NCBI RefSeq assembly: GCF_000023145.1
Contig: NC_012704.1
Coordinates: 558,001 to 622,000 of the forward strand
Origin: Corynebacterium kroppenstedtii DSM 44385
GTDB taxonomy: Bacteria > Actinomycetota > Actinomycetes > Mycobacteriales > Mycobacteriaceae
Length of the DNA stretch: 64,000 nucleotides
Direction: 5' to 3'
The notes beneath the pieces are model-generated. The model was not told the DNA's origin. It worked only from the letters and a program-made list of their open reading frames with translations, and ran no database searches. Shown piece after piece: positions 29,398 through 38,963 of this stretch (positions within the stretch are counted from its first letter, which is position 1; each line of letters begins with the position of its first letter). Both the position numbers and the translations under genes were made by a program.

Positions 29398-30810
29398 ATG
29401 AGCGACGAAAATCAGCGATCCGCATGGGAGATCGATCCATCCTCCGACGATTCATCTAGCAACAACTCCGTTCAGCATGATCGTGAACACGAGATTCACG
29501 CTCCACGAAGCGATCGAGAATCTTCTTTTGAGAGCACCCAACCCGGGTTCTCGTCAACCCCCTCAGCTCATGCCACAGGCTCTGACCAGTTCGGGATGCC
29601 TGGTCAGCCTTCAGGCTCGAACCAATTCGTAGATCCCAACCAATCAGCAGGCTTTGGGCAGCCCACCGGAGTGATGCAAGCCCCACGTCAGTCGCCACGG
29701 AAGACTAAGCGCTTTAGTACGCCTGCGGTGGCCGCTTTAATTCTCGCTGCCGCGGTCGCGTCGGGAGCGGTGACAGGCGCGGTCGTGAGCAATCGGGATT
29801 CGGGCTCATCGTCTGACAATTCGTCGGCAGTATCCGCGTTGAAAGCGTCGCCGGCTAAGACGAAGAACGTCGACACTAATGGTTCTGTGCAATCAGTTGC
29901 TCAGAAAGTCTTGCCATCAGTGGTTTCTATTACTGTCGAAGCCGGCAATTCGGGGGATACGGGCTCGGGCTCGATCATTAGCGAAGATGGAACGATCATA
30001 ACGAATAACCACGTGATTGCTGGTGCAGCTAATGGCGGAAAGATTTCCGTAACATTAAATGACGGAACGACCTACCCCGCAGACATTGTTGCGCGTGACC
30101 CCGAAACCGATATCGCGGTCATTAAAGCTCAGGGGGCGTCAGGCTTGACCCCGATTTCTCTGGGGGATTCGTCCAAACTTGAGGTCGGGCAGGAAGTTGT
30201 TGCTGTTGGTTCTCCCTTGGGCCTGGATGCCACCGTGACCAGCGGCATTATTTCCGCTCAAAACCGCCCCGTGCAGGCGTCCTCAGAGTCATCTGACCAG
30301 TCCACTCTTATCGACGCCATTCAGACAGACGCTGCTATTAACCCCGGTAACTCCGGTGGTGCACTGGTCGATATGGATGGAAACCTTATTGGCATCCCGT
30401 CGGTGATCGCGTCGCTCGGCTCCAGCTCTATGTCTCAGGGGTCCGGTTCAATTGGTTTGGGCTTCGCTATCCCCATTAACCAGGCGCGCGACATTGCTGA
30501 GCAACTTATTAAGAACGGTAAAGTTCAGCACCCTGTAATTGGCGTTCAAGTTGCTAAGGAATCCACAGCGCATGGGGCTGTCATCGTTGATGTTCCCAGC
30601 GATAGCGACGCCGCCAAAGCGGGTCTGAAACGGGGTGACGTCGTTACTAAAGTTGACGGTCGAACCATTGATTCAGGGTTATCTCTGATCGCGGCGATTC
30701 GCTCGCATAAGGTGGGCGATACGGTCAAGATGGAAGTGACTAATCAGGACGGGAAAGACGCCCGAGAAATCACCATGACCCTGAGTTCACAAGAGACATC
30801 AGGGGAATAA
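29398..30810 (+). CDS. HtrA/DegP-family membrane-anchored serine protease with PDZ domain (PepD-like)
   Basis: A 470-residue envelope quality-control protease. A polar Ser/Gln-rich cytoplasmic tail (1-105) is followed by one membrane helix (about 107-131), then a trypsin-like domain with triad His205 (ITNNHVIAG), Asp238 (DPETDIAVIKA) and Ser319 (NPGNSGGALVD). One PDZ domain covers about residues 375-462. Followed by a MoaB-like gene and mscL, it matches pepD of mycobacteria, where the MprAB two-component system lies directly upstream. Here rpmF lies upstream instead, so MprAB is absent at this locus. Confidence 0.93.
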   Translation: MSDENQRSAWEIDPSSDDSSSNNSVQHDREHEIHAPRSDRESSFESTQPGFSSTPSAHATGSDQFGMPGQPSGSNQFVDPNQSAGFGQPTGVMQAPRQSPRKTKRFSTPAVAALILAAAVASGAVTGAVVSNRDSGSSSDNSSAVSALKASPAKTKNVDTNGSVQSVAQKVLPSVVSITVEAGNSGDTGSGSIISEDGTIITNNHVIAGAANGGKISVTLNDGTTYPADIVARDPETDIAVIKAQGASGLTPISLGDSSKLEVGQEVVAVGSPLGLDATVTSGIISAQNRPVQASSESSDQSTLIDAIQTDAAINPGNSGGALVDMDGNLIGIPSVIASLGSSSMSQGSGSIGLGFAIPINQARDIAEQLIKNGKVQHPVIGVQVAKESTAHGAVIVDVPSDSDAAKAGLKRGDVVTKVDGRTIDSGLSLIAAIRSHKVGDTVKMEVTNQDGKDAREITMTLSSQETSGE

Positions 30811-31050
30811 ACGCACTGCTCAGCCACTATCGCGTCGGGACTTGATGATGGCTGGGCACTCCCCATATGGGGCTTCTATTGACTAGGTGCCGGGTAGCTG
30901 GTGAAGTGTAAGGAAAACAGTTTTATTGCCCCGCGCTTCACCGTCGGAACTTAAAGTTAATAGCAAGGTGATCAGTTCAATCCTCTAACCCGGTAACCGG
31001 CGACGCTTTCCCCGTAGAAGTCTTTATCCCGTAGAAAAGGAGACAATCCA

Positions 31051-31749
31051 ATGAGTGACAATGAGCCCTTTGATTCCATCGATCCAGCGGAGTTGGCTCG
31101 GAGCTCATCGGATGCCCGGGAAATGCCGGAATCACTGCGTGGTATTGACCACGCGAAAGTTGATCGGCTTGGCGAGGTTATCGTCGAACCCGATGACGCA
31201 ATGCTGATGGATCTTGAGCGTGCCGAGGAAGCTGCCCATGCATCATTTGCAGAAAGAAACCATGACCAGGGTGAACAGGTTCCCCGAGCTTTAGTCATTA
31301 TTGTCGACGACAACGCGGGGGAGAAGTCCGATCGCATCGGCTCCCTGGTTGCCGAGTTGCTAGCGGAGGACCACTTCGGAGTGGACGCGGTCGTGCGTGT
31401 TGCTAGCCGGAAGTCGAAGGTCCGCGGTGCGTTGGAAACCGCCGTCGTTGGTGGTGTTGATCTTGCCGTGACTATCGGTGGCGTGGGCGTCGGGCCGAGG
31501 GACAAAACCCCGGAAGCCACCAAGGCGGTGTTGGATCGGCGCATTCCAGGTATTGCTCAGGCGTTGCGTTCATCGGGGTTGGCCTGTGGGGCCACCGACG
31601 CTGGATTGTCTCGCGGGATCGCTGGCATTTCGGGCTCGACCGTTGTGGTGAATTTGGCCTCATCACGTGCTGCGATCCGGGATGGTATGGCCACGCTGAC
31701 GCCCCTTGTGCGGTACGTCATTAACGATATGGACCGCTGGAACCAGTAG
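31051..31749 (+). CDS. MoaB/MogA-family molybdopterin-binding protein
   Basis: A 232-residue protein whose C-terminal ~155 residues form a MogA/MoaB domain: VDLAVTIGGVGVGPRDKTPEATKAV is the nucleotide/pterin-binding loop (TxGGxG-x-x-x-D) in two parts. The first ~75 residues are an acidic extension not seen in typical 160-180 residue members. AAGGAG lies 8 bases before the ATG. In mycobacteria the pepD-moaB2-mscL order is conserved. A link to molybdenum cofactor is likely by family but not proven, and no other moa gene is nearby except the MoeA-like glp. Confidence 0.82.
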   Translation: MSDNEPFDSIDPAELARSSSDAREMPESLRGIDHAKVDRLGEVIVEPDDAMLMDLERAEEAAHASFAERNHDQGEQVPRALVIIVDDNAGEKSDRIGSLVAELLAEDHFGVDAVVRVASRKSKVRGALETAVVGGVDLAVTIGGVGVGPRDKTPEATKAVLDRRIPGIAQALRSSGLACGATDAGLSRGIAGISGSTVVVNLASSRAAIRDGMATLTPLVRYVINDMDRWNQ

Positions 31750-31758
31750 GGGCTCCCC

Positions 31759-32103
31759 ATGAATCATTCTCGACGTCAACGTCGGCATGCACGACGTGTG
31801 TCGGATACTGATTATGACCGCTCGGGCGAATCTGCATTGGCCAATGTTGTCGACGCCGTTCGCGCGATGGAGGATCAGCCGCGCCGGGGGCTTAACGACG
31901 ATCGCATGGCGGACCTGACCCCGGACGATGAGAATGACGGTGCCACACCCGGCGACGGGGACATCGGTGCTGGTGATGGGCGCTCCGGGCGTGATAGTGA
32001 GTTCTATGGCGGCTCGGATACCGCGTATGGATCCGAGGGCCGTGATGTAGGAGCGATGTCACGTCGGGAGTGGCAGGAAAATCGGCCGCCACATTGGGGC
32101 TAA
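31759..32103 (+). CDS. Small hydrophilic hypothetical protein
   Basis: A 114-residue protein of unknown function, starting 9 bases after the MoaB-like gene and probably cotranscribed (GGGGCTCCCC precedes the ATG; ribosome binding site weak). It has an Arg-rich start, an acidic Asp/Gly-rich middle and the tail SRREWQENRPPHWG. There is no signal, helix pair or motif that I recognise. It is likely disordered. Confidence 0.6.
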   Translation: MNHSRRQRRHARRVSDTDYDRSGESALANVVDAVRAMEDQPRRGLNDDRMADLTPDDENDGATPGDGDIGAGDGRSGRDSEFYGGSDTAYGSEGRDVGAMSRREWQENRPPHWG

Positions 32104-32153
32104 GTGACGCCCCGGGCAGGGGCTACCCACGCAGTAATTGCCCCGAACCTGAA

Positions 32154-32717
32154 TTACTCTTTGGCGTGCTTCCCGGATGTGGTCGAGCTCGTCGTCGACG
32201 AGGGTGTGCCGACCTGAGACGTGCTTGTTTGAATTCCTTGCGAGGATGCCTGGCTGTGTGCTGAATCGGCGGTAGTCTCCGCAAGTTCGGTGCTTGCGAG
32301 CGTCTGGCTTGGGGTGCTCACTTGGTTCTGCGCTGCGAGGAGATCGCGGATTTCCAGGAGAAGATCTTTCTCGGTAACGGGCACCTCTTCCTCTTTGACA
32401 CCCATATGTTTTTTCCTGATCTCTTCGAGCTTATTCATGGGCGCCACAAGAATGAAGTACACGACGGCCGCAATAATAAGGAAATTAATGACGGCTGTGA
32501 GGACTGATCCAAAGTCAAGAAAAGTTTTTTCATTTCCACGGATGAGTCGGAATCCCCAGCCATCTGTATTTGCGCCACCAAAGCACGCAATTAGCGGGTT
32601 AATGATGTATTTGGTAAAAGCCGTCACAATTGCGGTGAAGGCAGAACCAATGACAACCGCCATGGCAAGCTCAATAACATTGCCTCGCATAATAAAATCG
32701 CGAAAACCTTTAAGCAT
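32154..32717 (-). CDS. mscL: Large-conductance mechanosensitive channel
   Basis: A homopentameric safety valve opened by membrane tension. The N-terminus is typical: MLKGFRDFIMRGNVIELAMA, then VIGSAFTAIVTAFTKYIINPLI (TM1). TM2 is AVINFLIIAAVVYFILVAPMNKL, followed by a charged C-terminal helix (EKDLLLEIRDLLAAQ). At 187 residues it carries a ~50-residue Ser/Thr-rich tail beyond the usual end. GGAGG lies 5 bases before the ATG. Confidence 0.95.
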   Translation of the reverse strand: MLKGFRDFIMRGNVIELAMAVVIGSAFTAIVTAFTKYIINPLIACFGGANTDGWGFRLIRGNEKTFLDFGSVLTAVINFLIIAAVVYFILVAPMNKLEEIRKKHMGVKEEEVPVTEKDLLLEIRDLLAAQNQVSTPSQTLASTELAETTADSAHSQASSQGIQTSTSQVGTPSSTTSSTTSGKHAKE

Positions 32718-33063
32718 TATTCCTCCTCAGAAATGGGTTACTCATACGGCAAAGTTTCATATTATTACTTGAATAATTATGGCCGCTGTGAGAACAATAA
32801 AAAGCGTTCTACAAATGTGCTGTAAGCGTTGCGTGCGACGCCAGTTGGGGCAAGAGAGATCAGCGATGAAGTACACCAACCGTAGTCGAATACCCTTTAA
32901 CGGCCGCGGGTGGGGCTCGGGGTGACGGCGAGTGTGCCACGACCTTAGCGAATAACGGGTGGAGTCTGCATCATGACCGGAGAACAAGGATCGCATTCTC
33001 ATACCGACGCGAGACTATCGGCAGGGTTCCCACTGATGTTTGTGCTGTTTGTGCGCCCGGTGT
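32718..33063. other. Intergenic region upstream of mscL
   Basis: About 346 bases. I see the AT-rich promoter area of mscL on the minus strand and no credible gene. The only sizeable open frame (minus strand, 32757-33002) has an improbable composition and no ribosome binding site. Confidence 0.5.
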
Positions 33064-33783
33064 TTAGCTGCCAGGGAAGCGGTGTCGTCCCAGAGGCGTG
33101 ACCACTGTCGTGAGCTGAACGTCCCAGTCATCGTGGGTGACAGCCGGCAGGATTTCGTGGGGATGAACTAGACCGATGGTGCGGAACGTCGACGATTGTC
33201 CGGACGATTGCCGAGACGATCGTCGGGCAGCGAGTGCACAGTCGTAGTATCCGCCGCCCTGTCCAAGCCGGTACCCAGCGACGTCATATGCGAGTGCCGG
33301 AACGATAGCGAGGTCGACGGTGTCGAAGGGGATCGGGGTCGATCGTTCATCTGGCTCGCGAATACCGAACGAGGTGGTGACGAGGCTATCCGGTGACCAT
33401 GGGTGCCACGAGAGTTGCCGCTTGTCTTCGACACGCGGAATGACGATTCGACAGGGAATTCGCTCGTCCAGCGCAGCAAGTAGCGACGGAATAAAACCGC
33501 CGGGCGTGTGTGCACCTGGTTCGTTGCCGACAGGCAGATATGTCGCAATAACCAGCGGCTCGTCGTCTGTTCGCTGCAATGTCGCGGCGATGTCATCAAT
33601 AGCCGTTATGAGCTGAGCCACGAGCTGTTCGTCCCAGGCCCTGAGCGTCGCCTCGGGCAACTCTCGACGCATACGTCGGATCCGACGTCGGTAGGCCTTT
33701 TTGTGCTCAGCGATCGAATTACCCGCCGAGTGACTCCCGAAGGCACCGTCGTACCCCCCGGATGGGCCGTCGCTCTGTTGCAT
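33064..33783 (-). CDS. 5-formyltetrahydrofolate cyclo-ligase
   Basis: Converts 5-formyl-THF to methenyl-THF with ATP, removing an inhibitory folate. In the 239-residue protein the N-terminal KKAYRRRIRRMRREL is the nucleotide/phosphate-binding start. PVGNEPGAHTPG lies in the middle and the diagnostic GYRLGQGGGYYDCAL near residue 175 contains the ATP-binding glycine loop. A ~30-residue polar lead precedes. It is divergent from galU, as in other corynebacteria. Confidence 0.9.
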   Translation of the reverse strand: MQQSDGPSGGYDGAFGSHSAGNSIAEHKKAYRRRIRRMRRELPEATLRAWDEQLVAQLITAIDDIAATLQRTDDEPLVIATYLPVGNEPGAHTPGGFIPSLLAALDERIPCRIVIPRVEDKRQLSWHPWSPDSLVTTSFGIREPDERSTPIPFDTVDLAIVPALAYDVAGYRLGQGGGYYDCALAARRSSRQSSGQSSTFRTIGLVHPHEILPAVTHDDWDVQLTTVVTPLGRHRFPGS

Positions 33784-34027
33784 GAATTCAGCGTAACAAA
33801 GCGGTGACGTCGCTTAATCACGCGCAGCAGTTCACCTTCATGACGTCATAAAGCACGATGCCGCAGCGGATCCAACACCACGTCGCCAAGCACCCCATCA
33901 ACCACGATGTCGCAAGGGATTTTCATAAGGAGATGGGCGTCAAGACCGACCATTTTACGGTTTTAACAGTAATCCGTAGGAAAATTCCTAGCTCGGAAAG
34001 CGGATTCTGCGTCGGTTGTCGGTTAGC

Positions 34028-34951
34028 ATGGCTCCTATGAACAAAGATGATAATGGCGGAAATGGTCAGGCTGCGTTGCGTACAGTCATCGTGCCAGCCG
34101 CTGGTTTGGGTACCCGTTTCCTTCCGGCGACGAAGACCGTACCCAAAGAGCTTCTCCCGGTTGTTGACCGGCCCGGTATCGAGCTCATTGCGGAGGAAGC
34201 CCGCGAGGCTGGCGCTTCACGCTTGGCTATCGTTACCTCCCCGCGCAAGTCAGGGCTGATGAAGCACTTCGACCATGATGATCTCCTGGAAGAGACACTC
34301 AAGAAGCGCGGCAAAGAGGATCGGCTGCAGAAAGTGCAGCACTCGACCGAACTTATCGACGCTGTTTCGGTCACTCAGGAGCGCCCCTTAGGGCTTGGTC
34401 ATGCCGTCGCTCAGGCTGAAGAGGTTCTTGATCCCGACGAAGACGTCGTGGCCGTCATGCTTCCCGATGACCTTGTCATGCCCTATGGTGTCATGAACAA
34501 GATGCTTGAGGTCCGCGCAAAATACGGCGGATCTGTGCTCTGCGCGGTGGACGTCGATAAGGAAGCAACCTCTGACTACGGGGTTTTCGAGGTCAGCGGT
34601 CAACCCGATGATGATGTCTACGCCGTTTCGGGCATGGTTGAAAAGCCTGAACCGGAAGACGCACCCTCGACGCTGGCGGCAACCGGCCGTTACCTGTTGG
34701 ATCGCGATATTTTCAAGGCGCTGGGTAAGATCGAGCCCGGTAAGGGCGGCGAACTGCAGCTCACAGATGCCATTGAGCTGCTCATCAAGTCGGATCACCC
34801 CGTGCATGTGGTGGTTCACCGTGGCCCTCGCCACGATTTGGGCAACCCGGGTGGGTTCATCAAGGCCTGTGTTGACTTCGGCCTGAGGGATCCCGAGTAT
34901 GGCGACTCGCTGAGGGCGTATATGACGGAAAGGTTGGCCCAGGACAGCTAG
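34028..34951 (+). CDS. galU: UTP-glucose-1-phosphate uridylyltransferase
   Basis: Makes UDP-glucose for polysaccharides and trehalose. The nucleotidyltransferase signature TVIVPAAGLGTRFLPATKTV comes first, then KELLPVVDRPGIELI, GLGHAVAQAEEVL, VVAVMLPDDLV, YGVFEVSGQ, and MVEKPEPEDAPS with GGELQLTDAIELL and HDLGNPGGFIKACVDFGL. I choose the ATG at 34028; an ATG at 34037 is equally possible and a TTG at 34016 less so. No ribosome binding site precedes any of them. It is the first of the galU-glp-rimJ-glpR group. Confidence 0.95.
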   Translation: MAPMNKDDNGGNGQAALRTVIVPAAGLGTRFLPATKTVPKELLPVVDRPGIELIAEEAREAGASRLAIVTSPRKSGLMKHFDHDDLLEETLKKRGKEDRLQKVQHSTELIDAVSVTQERPLGLGHAVAQAEEVLDPDEDVVAVMLPDDLVMPYGVMNKMLEVRAKYGGSVLCAVDVDKEATSDYGVFEVSGQPDDDVYAVSGMVEKPEPEDAPSTLAATGRYLLDRDIFKALGKIEPGKGGELQLTDAIELLIKSDHPVHVVVHRGPRHDLGNPGGFIKACVDFGLRDPEYGDSLRAYMTERLAQDS

Positions 34952-35037
34952 CCTTAATGTGATATGCCCCGGTCTCACTCGGGGTAGAGTCAGTAGGCAG
35001 CATATGCTGCTGTGTTACCCGGGCGAAAGGACGTAAC

Positions 35038-36372
35038 GTGCGCTCAGTGGAAGAGCAGCTTGCGATTATCGCGGACGCTGCCGTAACTCCGGAGCCCGTT
35101 CGTGTGGCTATTTCGGATTCGCTGGGGTTGCGTAGCGCTGAAGAAGTCCGTGGTGACCGGCAGGTTCCAGGTTTCAATCAAGCTGCCATCGATGGCTACG
35201 CCGTTCGCGCTGTCGACCTTGTACCGCGGGACGCAAAAGGTGCCCCGGCGGATGATCGTCCAGAGGATCAACGCCCACCTGAGCCGTTGCCCGATGAGGA
35301 TTACGAGCCTGATCGCCGTAGTGATCGCGAGCATCGGAAACTTGCCGAGCTGCCCGTCGTCGGTGATGTGGGCGCGGGTTCGCACAGGCCGCTGCGGTTG
35401 CAGCCCAATCAGGCAGTCCGGGTAGAAACCGGTGCGCCCGTTCCGACGCTCTCCGACGCGATCATTCCGGAAGCGTGGGTGGAGCGTCATGGCCGACGTA
35501 TCCGGCCTCTGTTTCCCGTGAAGTCGGGCGATTTTATTCACCGTGCTGGCACCGACGTCCTTGAAGGTGACGTTATAGTCAGCGAGGGGACAGTTATTGG
35601 CCCAGCGCATATTGGCCTTTTAGCTGCGGTGGGGCGGTCGAAGGTTCTCGTGTATCCACGTCCGCGGGTCGCTGTGATGTCGATCGGTCAAGAGCTGATT
35701 GATTCAGATCGGACGCCCGGTCGTGGTCAGGTTTTCGACGTGAATTCGTATTCGCTGGCGGCTGCTGCCGAAGAGGCGGGAGCAGATGCCCACAGGGTCG
35801 GTGTGATCGCGGGTGAACCGCGCCGCCTCCAGGAAATCATGGAGGGGCAGATTCTCCGCAGCGAAATTATCGTTATCGCAGGTGCCGTAGGGGGATCTGC
35901 GGCACGCCGGATGCGCGACATCGTCAGCAATTTAGGCGACATCGAGTACACCCGCGTCGCAATGCACCCAGGTTCGACCCAAGGCTTCGGCCTTCTAGGC
36001 CCCAATAAAGTGCCGACGTTCCTTTTGCCGTCGAACCCCGTCGGCTCATTGATTATCTTCGAGACGATGATCCGCCCGCTCATTCAATATGAAGCTGGAC
36101 GACGCGGTGGCCGGCGTCGGATTATCCAGGCCAGGGCATTGCACGGTGTGAGTTCGATGCCGGGACGGCGTGGTTTCATCCGCGGCCAGTTGATGCGCGA
36201 TCGTGGCACCGACGAGTACTTGGTGGATCCCCTCGGTGCCTCGGCTGGCGCCCCGCAGCACTTGTTGGGGAGCTTCGCTGAGGCGAACTGCCTGATCCAC
36301 GTGCCTGAAGACGTGGTGGGGATCGCGCCGGGTGATGTTGTTGATGTCTTGTTCTTGTCGAATCGCGCATAA
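35038..36372 (+). CDS. glp: Gephyrin-like MoeA-family protein Glp
   Basis: A 444-residue MoeA-fold protein: domain III carries VAVMSIGQELIDSD and GQVFDVNSYSLAAAAEEAGA. N-terminal segments include PGFNQAAIDGYAVRAVD and VRVETGAPVPTLSDAIIPE. The MoeA family inserts molybdate into molybdopterin. In Corynebacterium glutamicum the member at this locus (Glp) has been reported to bind FtsZ and a membrane receptor, GlpR, in cell division. The same triple galU-glp-rimJ-glpR layout is seen here, so the division role is likely. Its GTG start has AAGGA 7 bases upstream. An acidic/Arg-rich insertion lies near residues 70-100. Confidence 0.88.
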   Translation: MRSVEEQLAIIADAAVTPEPVRVAISDSLGLRSAEEVRGDRQVPGFNQAAIDGYAVRAVDLVPRDAKGAPADDRPEDQRPPEPLPDEDYEPDRRSDREHRKLAELPVVGDVGAGSHRPLRLQPNQAVRVETGAPVPTLSDAIIPEAWVERHGRRIRPLFPVKSGDFIHRAGTDVLEGDVIVSEGTVIGPAHIGLLAAVGRSKVLVYPRPRVAVMSIGQELIDSDRTPGRGQVFDVNSYSLAAAAEEAGADAHRVGVIAGEPRRLQEIMEGQILRSEIIVIAGAVGGSAARRMRDIVSNLGDIEYTRVAMHPGSTQGFGLLGPNKVPTFLLPSNPVGSLIIFETMIRPLIQYEAGRRGGRRRIIQARALHGVSSMPGRRGFIRGQLMRDRGTDEYLVDPLGASAGAPQHLLGSFAEANCLIHVPEDVVGIAPGDVVDVLFLSNRA

Positions 36373-36387
36373 GTAGCAGGGGCTGTC

Positions 36388-37113
36388 ATGGGGGTTTTGA
36401 CTCGTCTGTTGGATCGCGTCGGTGTGGGGTCCGTGAAGGGCCGCGATCTGTATCGACGCTATGGCGTGAAGCCGAGCAGTGCGCATCCTGGCTGGCCGGA
36501 GGAAACGCAGGTACTTCACGTGCCGGGCGGTGCGGTGGGGCTTCGTCCCGTCGTGAAGGACGATGGGCCGGAATGGGCGCGTCTCCGCCGCAATGATGAA
36601 TCCACGTTGCGGGCTGTGGAGCCGACGGCGAACGATTCGTGGGATGAGGTGCACACGGTGCCCTCCTGGTTGTCGGTGGTGGATTCGCTGTATGAGTCCG
36701 CGGCGCGGGGTGCGTCGGTTCCGTTCGCCGTGGAATGTGACGGGAAATTTGCAGGTCAGGTTACTATCGGCGGGATTCAGCATGGTTCGCTTTCGACATG
36801 CTGGATCGGTTATTGGATTGCGAGCCCATTCTGGGGGCGCGGTGTGGGAACCGCCGCCGTCGCTTTAGGCGTCGATGCCGCGATGATGTCCGTGGGGGTG
36901 CATCGGGTCGAGGCGACTGTATTGCCTGAGAATGCCGCGTCGATAAGCGTTTTGGAGAACGTCGGTTTTCATTATGAGGGGGAGTTGGTCCGCAGTATCA
37001 ATATTGATGGGCAGTGGCGCGATCATTTCTTGTATGCGTTGACATCGGAGGAGTGCCCAGGTGGAGTGGTGTCACGGTTAGAAACTAGCGGGCGGGGGAG
37101 GCGTGACAGCTGA
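36388..37113 (+). CDS. RimJ/RimL-type GNAT acetyltransferase
   Basis: A 241-residue GNAT enzyme that transfers acetyl from acetyl-CoA, perhaps to an N-terminal amine of a protein. The acetyl-CoA site is WIASPFWGRGVGTAAVALGVD, with the RimJ-like end VEATVLPENAASISVLENVGFHYEGELVR split here by helix breaks. The first ~50 residues precede the domain. It is 15 bases after glp, with AGGGG before the ATG, and so belongs to the same transcript. Its substrate is unknown; Glp or GlpR is an untested possibility. Confidence 0.87.
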   Translation: MGVLTRLLDRVGVGSVKGRDLYRRYGVKPSSAHPGWPEETQVLHVPGGAVGLRPVVKDDGPEWARLRRNDESTLRAVEPTANDSWDEVHTVPSWLSVVDSLYESAARGASVPFAVECDGKFAGQVTIGGIQHGSLSTCWIGYWIASPFWGRGVGTAAVALGVDAAMMSVGVHRVEATVLPENAASISVLENVGFHYEGELVRSINIDGQWRDHFLYALTSEECPGGVVSRLETSGRGRRDS

Positions 37114-37295
37114 TGATAGATCCCTGGTTGAGGCAGATCTCTGGTTGGATTGCGAATGTTCCGGCATTCGTTCGGTATTCGTATCTGTGGGCGTGGCACA
37201 CGCATGTTACGGGTGTGACGGGCTACTCTTTAATGAGAAATATCGTTGTCCGTGTTCGATTCCCCGCGGCTGACGTCAGTTAAGGAGATTCCGAC

Positions 37296-38960
37296 GTGTC
37301 GAGTTCCCTCTTGATCGTTCTTATTGTGGTGCTGTGGCTTGCTGTTCTGGCGCCACTACTTTTGCGAAACCAGGGGCCAGTGCGTCGTACGTCGAAGGCG
37401 TTGAAGGAAACGCGCGTTCTGTACCGTGGTGGGTCTGGGTCGGTGGCGTCCTCTGGTCGGTTGACGAAGCATGTGCGACGTCGGTCTGCCTCACCCGATG
37501 TGGAAACCGAGCCTACCGAGGACGAGTACCGCTTGTTGGACGAGGATGACGTGCACTTCCGCGCGTACGATGACCGCGACGCTGTGTATTCCGGTGACTC
37601 TGTGCATCATGGTGAGTCCGACGCTGACGATGCTTCGGTGCGGGATGCTCGTTCGGAGGCCCACTCTGGGGAGAATGCCGGGGAGTATGTCGAGGGGGAT
37701 AACACTCGCGACGACGAAGACGTCGTGGTGGGGGAGTTGGAGCCTGAGGATTCTGACCAGTCGTTTGCTGCCTCGTCTGTTGTGGCTGATGACGTCGATG
37801 ACGCTGTGACAGAACCGGTCGACGATGCCGAGTTTGAAGAGTTCGTCGATGACACCGACGACACCGAGGATGAAGCCTCCGGATCGGCCGGTGAGGCGAA
37901 GGACGATCAAACAGCATCGGGCGAGAAATCGAGTGTCCCAGTGGGCGTTGTCGATGGTGACGTCATTATGGATTCTTCCGGGGCGGTCCAGGGTGTTCCT
38001 GAGCTGGAGTCTGCGGAGGCGGCTTCGTCTCAGGATCGCGGTTCTCGACGGGGCAGTCGACCGGTTTCCGTGGACAAGGAATCGGCTGATGATGTGCTCA
38101 CCGGTGAAGGCCGCACCTCAATCGTGTATGGCCGTGATTTCGGATCCGACGACGCCGTGGCGAAGGATAGGGAGAAGTTCCCGGATGCCTATGATCGCCC
38201 GGAGGATGTCGTGGATTATCGCGATGGTGACCCGGCATTTGAGCACGCGTACGACTTTGCCGATGAATCAGACGACGAGCGCGAGGAGCGTCGTGAAGCT
38301 CAACGGCGCTCAAGCACCATGCTTTTCGAGGACGGGCTGGATGCTTTATCGGACGAAGAGCTCGAGGAACTTGCGCGCTCTGAATACGACGACATCGCGG
38401 TGACGGATGAGGATCGGGCGTATGTGGACCGTCGGCGTGGTCGGGGCGTGTACGACCCTGAGCTCGCCGAGCGGAATGCCCGGCGGCGGTTTACCCAGCG
38501 TAAGCGTGTGCTCTTCGGCTTGGCTGCGGTGACGGTTGTTCTGTTGGTCCTCGGCTTTGCGTTCGGTGGTGCTATGTGGGCCGGAGCTGTTGTCGGCGCT
38601 GTCGCTACCGGTGTGTACCTAGCGTTCTTGCGGAAGCAGGCCATTGAGGAGCAGCGCCTGGCGGCTCGTCGTCTGCGCCGGATGCGGCGTGCCCGGATGG
38701 GTGTCCGGAACGCCGAAGATGATCATGATGATCGGGCTGTGTCGTCGCGGTTACGTCGACCAGCTGGCACTGTTATTGAAACGAATGACACCGATCCGGA
38801 GTTGGCTGAGCTGGAGTACGTGGACGCTGCTGATTACTTCGGTGTTGAGGAACCGGATGACATGCAGGACGACGGCGATTACATCGACCGCCAGTATGAC
38901 CGCTACGAGACAGACGGTAATGGGCGAGCAAGCGTGACGCACATCCGTCGTGTGGGGTAG
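37296..38960 (+). CDS. glpR: GlpR/SepX-like membrane protein
   Basis: A 554-residue protein. One helix lies at residues 4-26 (SLLIVLIVVLWLAVLAPLLL). A very long acidic Asp/Glu/Ser-rich disordered region follows (about 60-400), then a helical hairpin at about 403-447 and a basic, partly charged tail. This architecture, together with glp and the acetyltransferase gene upstream, identifies the membrane receptor of Glp; its Streptomyces counterpart is SepX, a divisome component. GTG start with AAGGAG 8 bases upstream. The acidic middle is longer and less conserved than the ends. Confidence 0.85.
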   Translation: MSSSLLIVLIVVLWLAVLAPLLLRNQGPVRRTSKALKETRVLYRGGSGSVASSGRLTKHVRRRSASPDVETEPTEDEYRLLDEDDVHFRAYDDRDAVYSGDSVHHGESDADDASVRDARSEAHSGENAGEYVEGDNTRDDEDVVVGELEPEDSDQSFAASSVVADDVDDAVTEPVDDAEFEEFVDDTDDTEDEASGSAGEAKDDQTASGEKSSVPVGVVDGDVIMDSSGAVQGVPELESAEAASSQDRGSRRGSRPVSVDKESADDVLTGEGRTSIVYGRDFGSDDAVAKDREKFPDAYDRPEDVVDYRDGDPAFEHAYDFADESDDEREERREAQRRSSTMLFEDGLDALSDEELEELARSEYDDIAVTDEDRAYVDRRRGRGVYDPELAERNARRRFTQRKRVLFGLAAVTVVLLVLGFAFGGAMWAGAVVGAVATGVYLAFLRKQAIEEQRLAARRLRRMRRARMGVRNAEDDHDDRAVSSRLRRPAGTVIETNDTDPELAELEYVDAADYFGVEEPDDMQDDGDYIDRQYDRYETDGNGRASVTHIRRVG

Positions 38961-38963
38961 AGG

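Noticed and set aside
32757..33002. 81-codon minus-strand open frame upstream of mscL
   Set aside because: Arg/His-rich composition, no ribosome binding site and no recognisable pattern; it is probably chance.
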